Of a stretch of DNA of 9,586 nt, positions 1-6,715 are shown piece by piece. The first letter of the stretch is position 1, and each line of letters starts with the position of its first letter. A program made the position numbers and the translations under genes. The stretch comes from an uncultured Collinsella sp. GTDB taxonomy: Bacteria > Actinomycetota > Coriobacteriia > Coriobacteriales > Coriobacteriaceae. The stretch is from assembly GCA_900549245.1 (NCBI GenBank), contig URNQ01000054.1, positions 1 to 9,586 of the forward strand, given 5' to 3'. A model generated the notes under the pieces. The model was not told the origin of the DNA. It saw nothing but the letters and a program-made list of their open reading frames with translations, and did not search any database.

Positions 1-24
1 GGCCTCGCGGCCTCCCCCTTTTTT
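1..24 (+). terminator. probable 3' end of an upstream rho-independent terminator (cut by window edge)
   Basis: The window opens with a GC-rich stretch (GGCC, four bases, GGCC, then TCCCCC) followed directly by six T residues at 19-24. This is the usual appearance of a terminator's right arm and T tract on the + strand. The left arm would lie outside the window, so pairing cannot be verified; the internal GGCC/GGCC pairing alone is only 4 bp. If correct, it ends an upstream transcript and leaves coaE with its own promoter. Confidence 0.35.
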
Positions 25-91
25 GCGTTATATACACGTTGTGTTTTGGGACCTAGCTCCCCCGTATGCGCTCTTACTGTTTGGCTGTATT

Positions 92-122
92 TTGAGTCCT
101 TCTAGTGTATTTGAGCGATAAT
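92..122 (+). promoter_or_regulatory. candidate sigma-70-type promoter for coaE
   Basis: A -10-like GATAAT (117-122, five of six consensus bases) lies 28 bases before the coaE ATG. The best -35 is TTGAGT (92-97), at a long 19-base spacing, so this is a suboptimal promoter. The surrounding 25-139 stretch is AT-richer than the genes and holds no supportable coding sequence. The coaE ribosome site, GGGAGGG at 140-146, follows. Confidence 0.35.
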
Positions 123-150
123 TACTCGCATTGGCGTTAGGGAGGGCTTG

Positions 151-792
151 ATGTTTACCGTATTTGTCTTGGGCAATATTGCTTCGGGTAAGTCGACTGC
201 CTGCCGCTATTTCGAATCTCGTGGCGCTATGCTTATCGATCTGGATGAGCTTGCAAAATCGCTGTATGTCCCGGGCTCTGATATCGTCAATGCTCTTGCG
301 GATGAATTTGGTTGGGACATTTTGGATGAGGATGGTGGCATTCGCCGCAGCATCCTCGCTTCTCGAGCTTTCGCTTCTCCTGATTCGGTCGCACGGCTCA
401 ATGGCATTGTACATCCCGTTCTGATTGAACAGCTTTCGCTTAGGATTCTCGATCCGGTTTGTTGTACGGTTTCATCTCCCCGTTATCCCTTTGCGGTGGT
501 CGAGGTTTCTGCTCCGACTGGTTTTGAGGATGCATTTGGCTTGGCTGATGAAATTCTGGTCATCAGCGCCCCTTTGTCAGTTCGTCGCGGGCGTGCTATT
601 CAGCGTGGCATGGAGCCATCTGATTTCGATGCCCGTTCTGCTTGCCAGCCCGATGAGTCTGCGCTGTGCAATCTTGCTACAACGGTGATTGATAATTCCG
701 CAGGCGATAATTCGCTCTTTGAGCAGCTTGATTCATGGCTTGCATGCCATGGGTTTATAGACACTGCGAATAAGGAGGATGCCGATGCCTAA
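151..792 (+). CDS. coaE: dephospho-CoA kinase
   Basis: Catalyses the last step of coenzyme A synthesis: ATP-dependent phosphorylation of the 3'-hydroxyl of dephospho-CoA, in the cytoplasm. The 213-residue protein has the usual family length. Seen in the sequence: a Walker A loop GNIASGKST (residues 8-16) right after the first strand, a DLD variant (30-32) of the family's DAD motif followed by LAKSLYVPG, the LNxIxHP motif (83-89), basic lid residues (R145, R146, R148, R152) and a C-terminal VIDNS (179-183). The usual PLLFE segment is replaced by APTGFE (121-126), so this is a divergent member. ATG at 151 is chosen over TTG at 148 because GGAGG (141-145) then sits 5 bases upstream. The next gene overlaps the 3' end by 8 bases, implying co-transcription. 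T-ending codons are commoner here than in uvrB or uvrA. Confidence 0.88.
   Translation: MFTVFVLGNIASGKSTACRYFESRGAMLIDLDELAKSLYVPGSDIVNALADEFGWDILDEDGGIRRSILASRAFASPDSVARLNGIVHPVLIEQLSLRILDPVCCTVSSPRYPFAVVEVSAPTGFEDAFGLADEILVISAPLSVRRGRAIQRGMEPSDFDARSACQPDESALCNLATTVIDNSAGDNSLFEQLDSWLACHGFIDTANKEDADA
772..778 (+). promoter_or_regulatory. ribosome binding site inside coaE that decides the start of the next gene
   Basis: AAGGAGG lies within the last codons of coaE. Two in-frame ATGs follow, at 779 and 785. The first directly abuts the Shine-Dalgarno with no spacer. The second has a 6-base spacer, so 785 is the likely start and the two genes overlap by 8 bases. Confidence 0.75.
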
Positions 793-1366
793 GACGCGTT
801 TCTTTGCGTGGTATCGCCTTATACCGCTGGCTGCCGTTTTTGCCTTCGGCCTTATCTCATTCGTTTATTCGTGTGCTCCTGCGGCTTTCTTTAAGCCGCT
901 GTATCCCATTGACTACGAGGCATATGTAAAGCAATCCAGTATTTCGCATAACCTGGATCCGTATCTGGTGTGCGCTGTCATTAAGTCGGAATCGAATTGG
1001 GATCCCGAGGCCGAATCGAATCAGGGTGCTCAGGGATTGATGCAGCTGATGCCCGAGACTGCCCAGGATATGATTGCCAAGGGTCTTGTCGATGGTGGCG
1101 AGTATTCGGCCGACAACCTTAACGATCCGGCTACGAACATCGAGTTTGGCTGTGCGTATCTTTCGTATCTTCTAACGTATTTTAACGGATCGACTGACAG
1201 TGCCATTGCCGCCTATAACGCCGGCATGGGCAATGTCGACGGATGGGCGCAGCAGAGCACCTCGCTTCATAATGCAATCACCTTTCCCGAGACGCAGGCG
1301 TATCTGATTCGTGTCAATAATGCCTGGGTTCGCTACAAGACCCTCTATCCCGATCGGTTCGTATAG
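785..1366 (+). CDS. membrane-anchored lytic transglycosylase, SLT (GH23-like) domain
   Basis: Predicted murein lytic transglycosylase, cleaving the MurNAc-GlcNAc bond of peptidoglycan outside the membrane to leave 1,6-anhydroMurNAc ends. The 193-residue product has one N-terminal hydrophobic segment (about residues 12-29) after a short basic start, then an SLT domain (about 45-185). Visible family motifs: KSES with catalytic glutamate E69, GAQGLMQLMPETA (81-93), NIEFGCAYLSYLL (118-130), AIAAYNAGMGNV (140-151) and the C-terminal ETQAYLIRVNNAW (169-181). The hydrophobic segment ends in VYSC30, which is not a proper lipobox, so I favour an uncleaved signal anchor over a lipoprotein. There are no LysM or SH3 wall-binding domains. 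It overlaps coaE by 8 bases and is probably translationally coupled to it. The exact substrate and cellular role cannot be told from sequence. Confidence 0.88.
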   Translation: MPKTRFFAWYRLIPLAAVFAFGLISFVYSCAPAAFFKPLYPIDYEAYVKQSSISHNLDPYLVCAVIKSESNWDPEAESNQGAQGLMQLMPETAQDMIAKGLVDGGEYSADNLNDPATNIEFGCAYLSYLLTYFNGSTDSAIAAYNAGMGNVDGWAQQSTSLHNAITFPETQAYLIRVNNAWVRYKTLYPDRFV

Positions 1367-1417
1367 GACTATGCCTGCCGCCTGCGTATACTGCAGATAT
1401 ATGAGTTAGGAGTATCC

Positions 1418-3658
1418 ATGGCGGAATTTGAAGTTGAGCGTGTTGGAGGAGAGCTCAAACGTTTTGGCGTTGAGGGCTCTGAGGTGCCGTTTGAGGTCGT
1501 GTCTCCATACGAGCCCGCTGGTTCCCAGCCTAAGGCCATTGAGTCGCTTGTGCAGGGCGTGAGGGACGGAGATCGCTATCAGGTTTTGCTGGGCGTGACT
1601 GGTTCGGGCAAGACCTTCACGATGGCTAAGACTATTGAGGCCCTGGGGAAGCCGACGCTGGTCATGGCCCCCAACAAAACCCTCGCCGCCCAGCTTGCGA
1701 GCGAGCTCAAAGAATTCTTTCCCAACAACGCCGTGGTCTACTTTGTCTCGTACTACGACTATTATCAGCCCGAGGCATATGTACCGCAGAGTGATACGTA
1801 TATCGAGAAGGATTCCTCGATTAACGAAGAGGTCGAGATGCTGCGACATCAGGCGACCGCATCGCTGCTATCTCGACGCGATGTGATCGTCGTCGCATCG
1901 GTCTCGTGTATCTATGGCATCGGTTCTCCCGAGGACTATGCGGGCCTAGCTCCGAACGTCGACAAGAAGGTGCCGCTCGAGCGCGATGACTTTATCCATG
2001 CGCTTATCGATATCCAGTACGATCGCAATGACTATGATTTGGCACGTGGCACCTTCCGCGTGCGCGGCGATGTCGTCGACGTGTATCCGCCCTATGCCGA
2101 GCACCCGTTGCGGTTTGAGTTCTTTGGCGACGAGGTCGAGCTGATTGCCGAGATTGACGAGGTCACCGGCGAGATGCTGCGTGAGTATGAGGCCATTCCC
2201 GTGTGGCCGGCCTCGCACTACGTGACTGAGAAGCCTAAGGTCAAAGCGGCTCTGAAATCAATCAGCGAAGAGTGCGAGAAGCGTGTGGCCGAGCTCAAGG
2301 CGACTGATAAGCTGCTCGAGGCACAGCGTCTGCAGCAGCGCACCGACTATGATCTCGAGATGCTCGAGACCATGGGTTTTTGTAACGGTATCGAGAACTA
2401 CTCGCGTCATCTGGACGGTCGAAAACCGGGCGAGCCGCCGTTTACCCTGATCGATTACTTTCCTAAGGACATGCTCTGCATCATCGACGAGAGCCATGTA
2501 ACGGTGCCGCAGATCCGCGGCATGCACGAAGGCGACCGCTCGCGTAAGGTAACGCTGGTGGAGCATGGTTTTCGTCTGCCTTCGGCACTCGATAACCGCC
2601 CGCTTCGTTTCGATGAGTTTGAGGCGAGGATTCCCCAGTTCATCTACGTTTCGGCCACGCCGGGCGACTATGAGCTGCGGGTTAGCCAGAACGACGTTGA
2701 GCAGATCATTCGTCCGACCGGACTGCTCGACCCCAAGATCGATGTGCGTCCGGTTCGTGGGCAGATTGACGATCTTGAGGACGAGATTCGCGAGCGCGTT
2801 GCCCGCAAGGAGCGCGTGCTGGTGACCACGCTCACCAAGCGCATGGCCGAGGACCTGACCGACCATCTGCTTGATGCGGGCATTAAGGTCAATTACATGC
2901 ACTCTGATACAGCGACAATGGATCGTGTCGAGATCCTGCGAACGCTGCGCGAGGGCAAGATCGATGTTCTCGTTGGCATCAACCTGCTCCGCGAGGGCCT
3001 AGACCTTCCCGAGGTCTCACTGGTGGCAATTCTCGATGCCGATAAGGAAGGCTTCTTGCGCAACCGCCGTTCGCTGATTCAGACGATTGGACGCGCGGCC
3101 CGTAACGCCGATGGCGAAGTCATCATGTATGCGGACGTTGTGACCGATTCGATGAAAGAGGCCATCGAGGAGACGCAGCGCCGTCGCGAGATTCAGATGG
3201 CATATAACGAAGAACATGGCATTGTGCCCAAGACGGTCCGCAAGGCTATCAACGACATTTCGAGCTTTATTGCCGAGGCCGAAAAGACTGTGGGCTCGAA
3301 GGGACGCTCGAGAGGCGATTCGCTGGGTCACGGTGCGTTCTATACACCCGGCGAAAACGGTGAGGGCGCCGTGCCGGAGACGGTGGCACCCGAGCAGACG
3401 CTTGCCGAGCAGCTGGAAGGGCTACCGCATGACGAGCTCGTGCGGATTGTCGAGACTATGGAGGAAGACATGCGTAACGCTTCCGCCGCCATGGACTTTG
3501 AGGAGGCGGCACGTCTGCGCGATGCCGTCGTTCAGATTCGAGCGATGCTTGAGGGCGCATCTGAGGACGAAACGATCGAGCGTTTGCGTTCGCAGGCTCG
3601 CAAGGGCTCTACCTTTGCTTCGGGCAGAAAACGCCAGGGTTCACGATTCAGGAAGTAG
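1418..3658 (+). CDS. uvrB: UvrABC excinuclease subunit B
   Basis: DNA damage-verifying helicase-like subunit of nucleotide excision repair: loaded by UvrA, it clamps the damaged strand and recruits UvrC. The 746-residue protein shows all hallmarks: Walker A GVTGSGKT (59-66), the aromatic beta-hairpin YYDYYQPEAYVP (112-123), Walker B-type DESH (357-360), VSATPGD (411-417), the GINLLREGLDLPEVSLV segment (520-536), QTIGRAARN (555-563), and a C-terminal UVR motif (about 671-706) that contacts UvrA or UvrC. About 22 charged residues precede the region where E. coli UvrB begins. An approximately 45-residue low-complexity linker (625-668) precedes the UVR motif, and a basic tail follows it. Start ATG 1418 has AGGAG (1408-1412) 5 bases upstream. 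The 51-base gap after the transglycosylase suggests read-through from coaE; no clear LexA box is visible here. Confidence 0.98.
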   Translation: MAEFEVERVGGELKRFGVEGSEVPFEVVSPYEPAGSQPKAIESLVQGVRDGDRYQVLLGVTGSGKTFTMAKTIEALGKPTLVMAPNKTLAAQLASELKEFFPNNAVVYFVSYYDYYQPEAYVPQSDTYIEKDSSINEEVEMLRHQATASLLSRRDVIVVASVSCIYGIGSPEDYAGLAPNVDKKVPLERDDFIHALIDIQYDRNDYDLARGTFRVRGDVVDVYPPYAEHPLRFEFFGDEVELIAEIDEVTGEMLREYEAIPVWPASHYVTEKPKVKAALKSISEECEKRVAELKATDKLLEAQRLQQRTDYDLEMLETMGFCNGIENYSRHLDGRKPGEPPFTLIDYFPKDMLCIIDESHVTVPQIRGMHEGDRSRKVTLVEHGFRLPSALDNRPLRFDEFEARIPQFIYVSATPGDYELRVSQNDVEQIIRPTGLLDPKIDVRPVRGQIDDLEDEIRERVARKERVLVTTLTKRMAEDLTDHLLDAGIKVNYMHSDTATMDRVEILRTLREGKIDVLVGINLLREGLDLPEVSLVAILDADKEGFLRNRRSLIQTIGRAARNADGEVIMYADVVTDSMKEAIEETQRRREIQMAYNEEHGIVPKTVRKAINDISSFIAEAEKTVGSKGRSRGDSLGHGAFYTPGENGEGAVPETVAPEQTLAEQLEGLPHDELVRIVETMEEDMRNASAAMDFEEAARLRDAVVQIRAMLEGASEDETIERLRSQARKGSTFASGRKRQGSRFRK

Positions 3659-3661
3659 CGA

Positions 3662-3697
3662 ACAGGCCCCGAGTTCCCTGTGGAGCTCGGGGCCTGT
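3662..3697. terminator. hairpin between convergent uvrB and the COG2509 gene
   Basis: Arms 3662-3677 and 3682-3697 pair over 16 bp (one T-G wobble on the top strand, the rest Watson-Crick) around a 4-base CTGT loop. It begins 4 bases after the uvrB stop and ends 26 bases beyond the stop of the opposing gene. Neither strand has a T tract after the stem, so it departs from the canonical intrinsic terminator. Its place between two convergent stop codons suggests a shared bidirectional terminator or an mRNA 3'-end stabiliser. Confidence 0.75.
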
Positions 3698-3723
3698 GTC
3701 ATTCGGACGCGGGAGTTCGTGCA

Positions 3724-5364
3724 CTAGAGGTCTGCTATCAGTGCCTCAGCGCAACGGATGCCGTCGGTGGCGGCACTCATGATGCCGCCGGCATATCCGG
3801 CACCCTCGCCGCAAGGGTAAAGGCCCGGAGTCGACGCGGCGTGGCATGTTCGATCGCGGGTGATAGTGACCGGGGAGCTCGAACGCGTCTCCACGCCAGT
3901 GAGAACCGCATCGGGGCGGTCGTAGCCACGCAGTTTCTTGCCGAGCAGGGGGATTCCCAAACGAAGCGATTCGACGATATGCTGCGGGAGGGCATCGTCG
4001 ATCGCCGTCCAGGTCACGCCAAGTGGATAGGTTGGTTTTACCTTTCCGGGTGCCGTGCTGGCGCGTCTAGCAAGGAAATCTCCGACGAGCTGAGCCGGCG
4101 CGTTCCAGTTGGAGCCGCCCAGGCGATAGGCGGCTCGCTCGCAGGCGCGCTGGAGTTCAATGCCTGCGAGCGGGTCATCGCCGGGAAGGTCGTCAGGTGT
4201 GACGTTAACGAGTAGGGCGGCATTCGCGTTGTGCCCGTCGCGGGCATTGAGGCTGGCGCCGTTGACGCACAGATGGCCCTGCTCGGAAGAAGCCGCGACA
4301 ACCTGTCCGCCGGGGCACATGCAAAACGAGAACACGCTGCGGTCGTTGGGGAGATGGGCGACAAGCTTGTAGGGGGCTGCTCCGAGTGCCGGGTGCCCCG
4401 CCGAAGGGCCATATTGGGCACGGTCGATGTCGCGCTGTGGATGCTCGATGCGCACACCCATGGCAAAGGTCTTTTGCGCGAGGGCAACGTTATGTTCCTT
4501 GAGAAGCTCGAATACGTCGCGGGCGGAATGGCCGCAGGCGAGAATGAGGCGCTTTGTGGCGATTGTCTCGCTTGCGGTTTCTTGGGGCGGTTGGACATCT
4601 ACGCCGGTGATGGCGCCAGATCCATCGGTTCGAATATTGACGAGCTTTGTTCGATAACGGACGGTTCCACCGAGCTGCTCGATGCGCTGAGAAATGTTGG
4701 TGACGACGGTGGGGAGGATGTCGGAGCCAATGTGCGGCTTGGCGTCCCACAGGATGTCGCGAGGTGAGCCCGCTTCGACGAAGGTCTCAAGAATCAGTCG
4801 ATGGGCGGGATTCTTGGTTCCCGTGTTGAGCTTGCCGTCCGAGAAGGTCCCTGCGCCGCCTAGGCCAAATTGGATATTGCTTTCGGGGTCGAGGATACGC
4901 TCCTTCAGGAAGAGGTCGATTGCCTGCGAGCGGCGAAGCGCCGGGTCGCCCCGTTCGATAAGCAAGGGCTTCAGACCCGCTTCGGCAAGGGTGAGTGCGG
5001 CGAAAAGGCCAGCGCATCCGGCACCGACGACGACAGGGCGCTCTTTGGGTGCGCCGGAAACGGGGGAGGGGAATGAAGGCTCATTGTCGTCTATCGTGCG
5101 CACGCGTGAACGGTCGTGCTCGGCCACGCTGCCGAGCACTGTCTGCTCGATGTCTGGGCTCGTCAGCTCAACACGAAAGCTCAGGATGAAATGAACGTCT
5201 CGTTTTTTGCGGGCATCGATGGACTTGCGGTGGAGCTCGATGGACTTGATCTCGGAGTCTTTGCAACGTAGGACGCGTTTGACGACTCGCTTGCCAACGA
5301 TGAGGCAAGCTTTTTCATCGCCGGCCTCATCGAGTGACGCGTGGACTTGGGTGATTTCGATCAT
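3724..5364 (-). CDS. COG2509-type FAD-dependent dehydrogenase, physiological substrate unknown
   Basis: A 546-residue flavoprotein of the large family usually annotated 'NAD(P)/FAD-dependent oxidoreductase' or 'uncharacterised FAD-dependent dehydrogenase'; I know of no settled reaction. Residues about 1-95 form a basic N-terminal domain containing RKKRDVHFILSF. A Rossmann FAD-binding motif GAGCAG (114-119) follows, ending its second strand at E137. Next come the family-diagnostic GGAGTFSDGKLNTGT (169-183), an ACGHSARD segment (276-283), MCPGGQVVAASSE (349-361), and a C-terminal FAD-contact motif GEGAGYAGG (519-527). Cysteines at C348 and C350 flank the MCPGG motif. ATG at 5364 is chosen because AAGGAG (5376-5371) lies 6 bases upstream; the frame stays open further upstream but runs through a hairpin and the preceding gene. 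It is last of three - strand genes but has a possible promoter and hairpin of its own. Confidence 0.85.
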   Translation of the reverse strand: MIEITQVHASLDEAGDEKACLIVGKRVVKRVLRCKDSEIKSIELHRKSIDARKKRDVHFILSFRVELTSPDIEQTVLGSVAEHDRSRVRTIDDNEPSFPSPVSGAPKERPVVVGAGCAGLFAALTLAEAGLKPLLIERGDPALRRSQAIDLFLKERILDPESNIQFGLGGAGTFSDGKLNTGTKNPAHRLILETFVEAGSPRDILWDAKPHIGSDILPTVVTNISQRIEQLGGTVRYRTKLVNIRTDGSGAITGVDVQPPQETASETIATKRLILACGHSARDVFELLKEHNVALAQKTFAMGVRIEHPQRDIDRAQYGPSAGHPALGAAPYKLVAHLPNDRSVFSFCMCPGGQVVAASSEQGHLCVNGASLNARDGHNANAALLVNVTPDDLPGDDPLAGIELQRACERAAYRLGGSNWNAPAQLVGDFLARRASTAPGKVKPTYPLGVTWTAIDDALPQHIVESLRLGIPLLGKKLRGYDRPDAVLTGVETRSSSPVTITRDRTCHAASTPGLYPCGEGAGYAGGIMSAATDGIRCAEALIADL

Positions 5365-5382
5365 CGAGGTCTCCTTAGATGC

Positions 5383-5414
5383 AAGAAAGAGGCCGCCCGG
5401 TGTCCCAGACGGCC
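5383..5414 (-). terminator. terminator-like hairpin in the leader of the COG2509 gene
   Basis: Read on the - strand, bases 5414 to 5391 fold into a 10-bp GC-rich stem (two G-T wobbles) with a GACA tetraloop. It is followed by TCTTTCTT (5390-5383), six T in eight. It lies 29 bases after the stop of the RdsA-like gene, so it may terminate the mrp-flavoprotein transcript. It is also only 14 bases from the Shine-Dalgarno of the next gene, so it could instead act as an attenuator in that gene's leader. Confidence 0.65.
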
Positions 5415-5427
5415 CGAATGCGTTTTG

Positions 5428-5433
5428 ATTATA
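5428..5433 (-). promoter_or_regulatory. candidate -10 element (TATAAT) for the COG2509 gene
   Basis: On the - strand, 5433-5428 reads TATAAT, a perfect -10 hexamer, in the 79-base gap between the two flavoprotein genes. No convincing -35 is found at 16-18 bases (the candidates read like AAGCAG), nor is there an extended TG motif, so an activator or a weak promoter is possible. A transcript would start near 5421 and run straight into the hairpin at 5414-5391. Confidence 0.4.
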
Positions 5434-5443
5434 GACTGCGCGG

Positions 5444-6715
5444 CTATAGGCTGCTTGCAGCGCGAATACCCGAGATCCAAGCCCACGCAAGGTTGAAACC
5501 ACCGCAATCGGCATCGATGTCGAGCGCCTCGCCACAGATGTAAAGTGGGGTGCCTGCCGCGTTGCTCACGCAGAGATCGGGAGCTGAGACGCTCTCGATG
5601 GGCACACCGCCGCGCGTGACCTGGGCCGAACGCTCCTCTGTCGTTCCCTCGACGAGCAGCTTAAAGTGCTTGAGGATTGAGACCAGATGGATGACGTCGT
5701 GCGACCCGGGGTGGCACTGTTCGAATGCGGTGCAGACAACGTGAGAGAACTGCGGGGCGAGCATGCCGTCGAGCCAGCGGGGGTCGCGGGGTGAAAAGCC
5801 GCCGAGCAACTCAACTCGCTGGTTGAGCATATCGAGCAATTCGTCTTTGGAGAGGTCGGGGAAAACGTCGAGCAGAATCGTGTCGCCGCGCTGGACGCGA
5901 CGGGAGAGGTTAAAGGCGGCAACGCCCGAGATGCCAAAGGTTCGGAAGAGCACTTCGCCGTCTTCGCGCCAGAGCTCCTCGTGATTGCGGGTGAGCGTCA
6001 AACGGGCGCGGACGCGCAGGCCATCCAGCGTCTTGAGCGCAGTCTGGTCGCCGAAGACCGATGCCGACACGGGGCAGAGGACGGGGCGCTGCGGTGTGAG
6101 GGAAAGATTGAACGTCTTCGCGATGTCGGCAGGGCTGCCGCCCGTAGCGATAATTACGGCCTTTGCCTGCAGCGTCTCGATCTTGCGAGGGGTGTCGGCG
6201 AGCGCCTTCCGAAGCGAGCGGAGTTCCGATTTTCGGTCGTCGTGCTTTTTTGCCTTGGGTGCTCGCGCGGGACGGTCTATTTGGAGTGCCCAGCCCTCGG
6301 GAGCTTTGAATGCCGAAGCAACGTTTGCTCCACAGATCAAGGTGATACCCAGGTGATTGCAAGCGTTGAGAAGCGCATCGCGCACCGATTCGGCACGAAG
6401 GGAGCGCGGATACAGCCGGCCCTCCTCGGAGGTCGTCATGATGCCCAGCGAGGAGAAGAAACTGCCGAGCTCTCGCTCAGGCTGGGGACCCATGACGGAT
6501 TCGACGAATGCGGGGTGGTTGTACCGCTGAAAATCAATTGATTCGTTGGAAAGGTTGCAGCGGCCGTTGCCGGTCGCAAGGAGCTTAAGGCCGCAAGCAA
6601 CATCGCGCTCAACGATGCAGGCGCTTTTGCCTGCGCGTGCGGCAGTAATGGCGGCGGCGAGACCCGAGGCCCCGCTGCCGATTACCAAGACGTCATAGGA
6701 GGCGTTTGTGTTCAC
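5444..6715 (-). CDS. BaiN/RdsA (HI0933/YhiN) family FAD-binding flavoprotein
   Basis: A 423-residue member of the HI0933-like flavoprotein family. Known relatives include E. coli YhiN/RdsA, reported as the dihydrouridine synthase for 23S rRNA position 2449, and clostridial BaiN, implicated in bile acid reduction; which role applies here is not decided by sequence. Motifs seen: Rossmann GSGASG (13-18), E36 ending the second strand, KLLATGNGRCNLSN (44-57), GRLYPRS (99-105), ATGG (190-193), the GISGVAAFNLSR region (261-272), RGGV (368-371) and CGEALDIDADCGGFNLAWAWISG (394-416, F407 where many relatives have Tyr). A Lys/Arg-rich stretch at about 148-182 looks like an insertion. The GTG start at 6715 directly follows the mrp TAA. 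A weak GAGG lies upstream, and no other start keeps the FAD motif, so translation is probably coupled to mrp. Confidence 0.88.
   Translation of the reverse strand: MNTNASYDVLVIGSGASGLAAAITAARAGKSACIVERDVACGLKLLATGNGRCNLSNESIDFQRYNHPAFVESVMGPQPERELGSFFSSLGIMTTSEEGRLYPRSLRAESVRDALLNACNHLGITLICGANVASAFKAPEGWALQIDRPARAPKAKKHDDRKSELRSLRKALADTPRKIETLQAKAVIIATGGSPADIAKTFNLSLTPQRPVLCPVSASVFGDQTALKTLDGLRVRARLTLTRNHEELWREDGEVLFRTFGISGVAAFNLSRRVQRGDTILLDVFPDLSKDELLDMLNQRVELLGGFSPRDPRWLDGMLAPQFSHVVCTAFEQCHPGSHDVIHLVSILKHFKLLVEGTTEERSAQVTRGGVPIESVSAPDLCVSNAAGTPLYICGEALDIDADCGGFNLAWAWISGIRAASSL

Noticed and set aside
148..150. TTG start for coaE one codon before the ATG
   Set aside because: It leaves only 2 bases to the GGAGG; ATG 151 has a normal 5-base spacer.
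866..877. Possible lipoprotein signal (VYSC) in the lytic transglycosylase
   Set aside because: The residue at -2 is Tyr and the motif does not fit the LAGC-type lipobox, so a plain signal anchor is more likely.
1387..1392. TATACT as a -10 element of a private uvrB promoter
   Set aside because: The hexamer at standard -35 distance reads TAGGAC, and the gap is short, so read-through from coaE is the simpler explanation.
2258..2902. Long - strand open frame antisense to uvrB (214 codons)
   Set aside because: It lies fully inside uvrB, shows no recognisable domain or ribosome site, and is explained by the biased codon use of the true gene.
4231..4767. + strand open frame opposite the COG2509 gene
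   Set aside because: No domain, and the - strand frame carries continuous family motifs across the same stretch.
5628..5646. GAACG-N9-CGTTC inverted repeat resembling an SOS dyad
   Set aside because: The half-sites are too far apart for a LexA box and lie inside a coding sequence.
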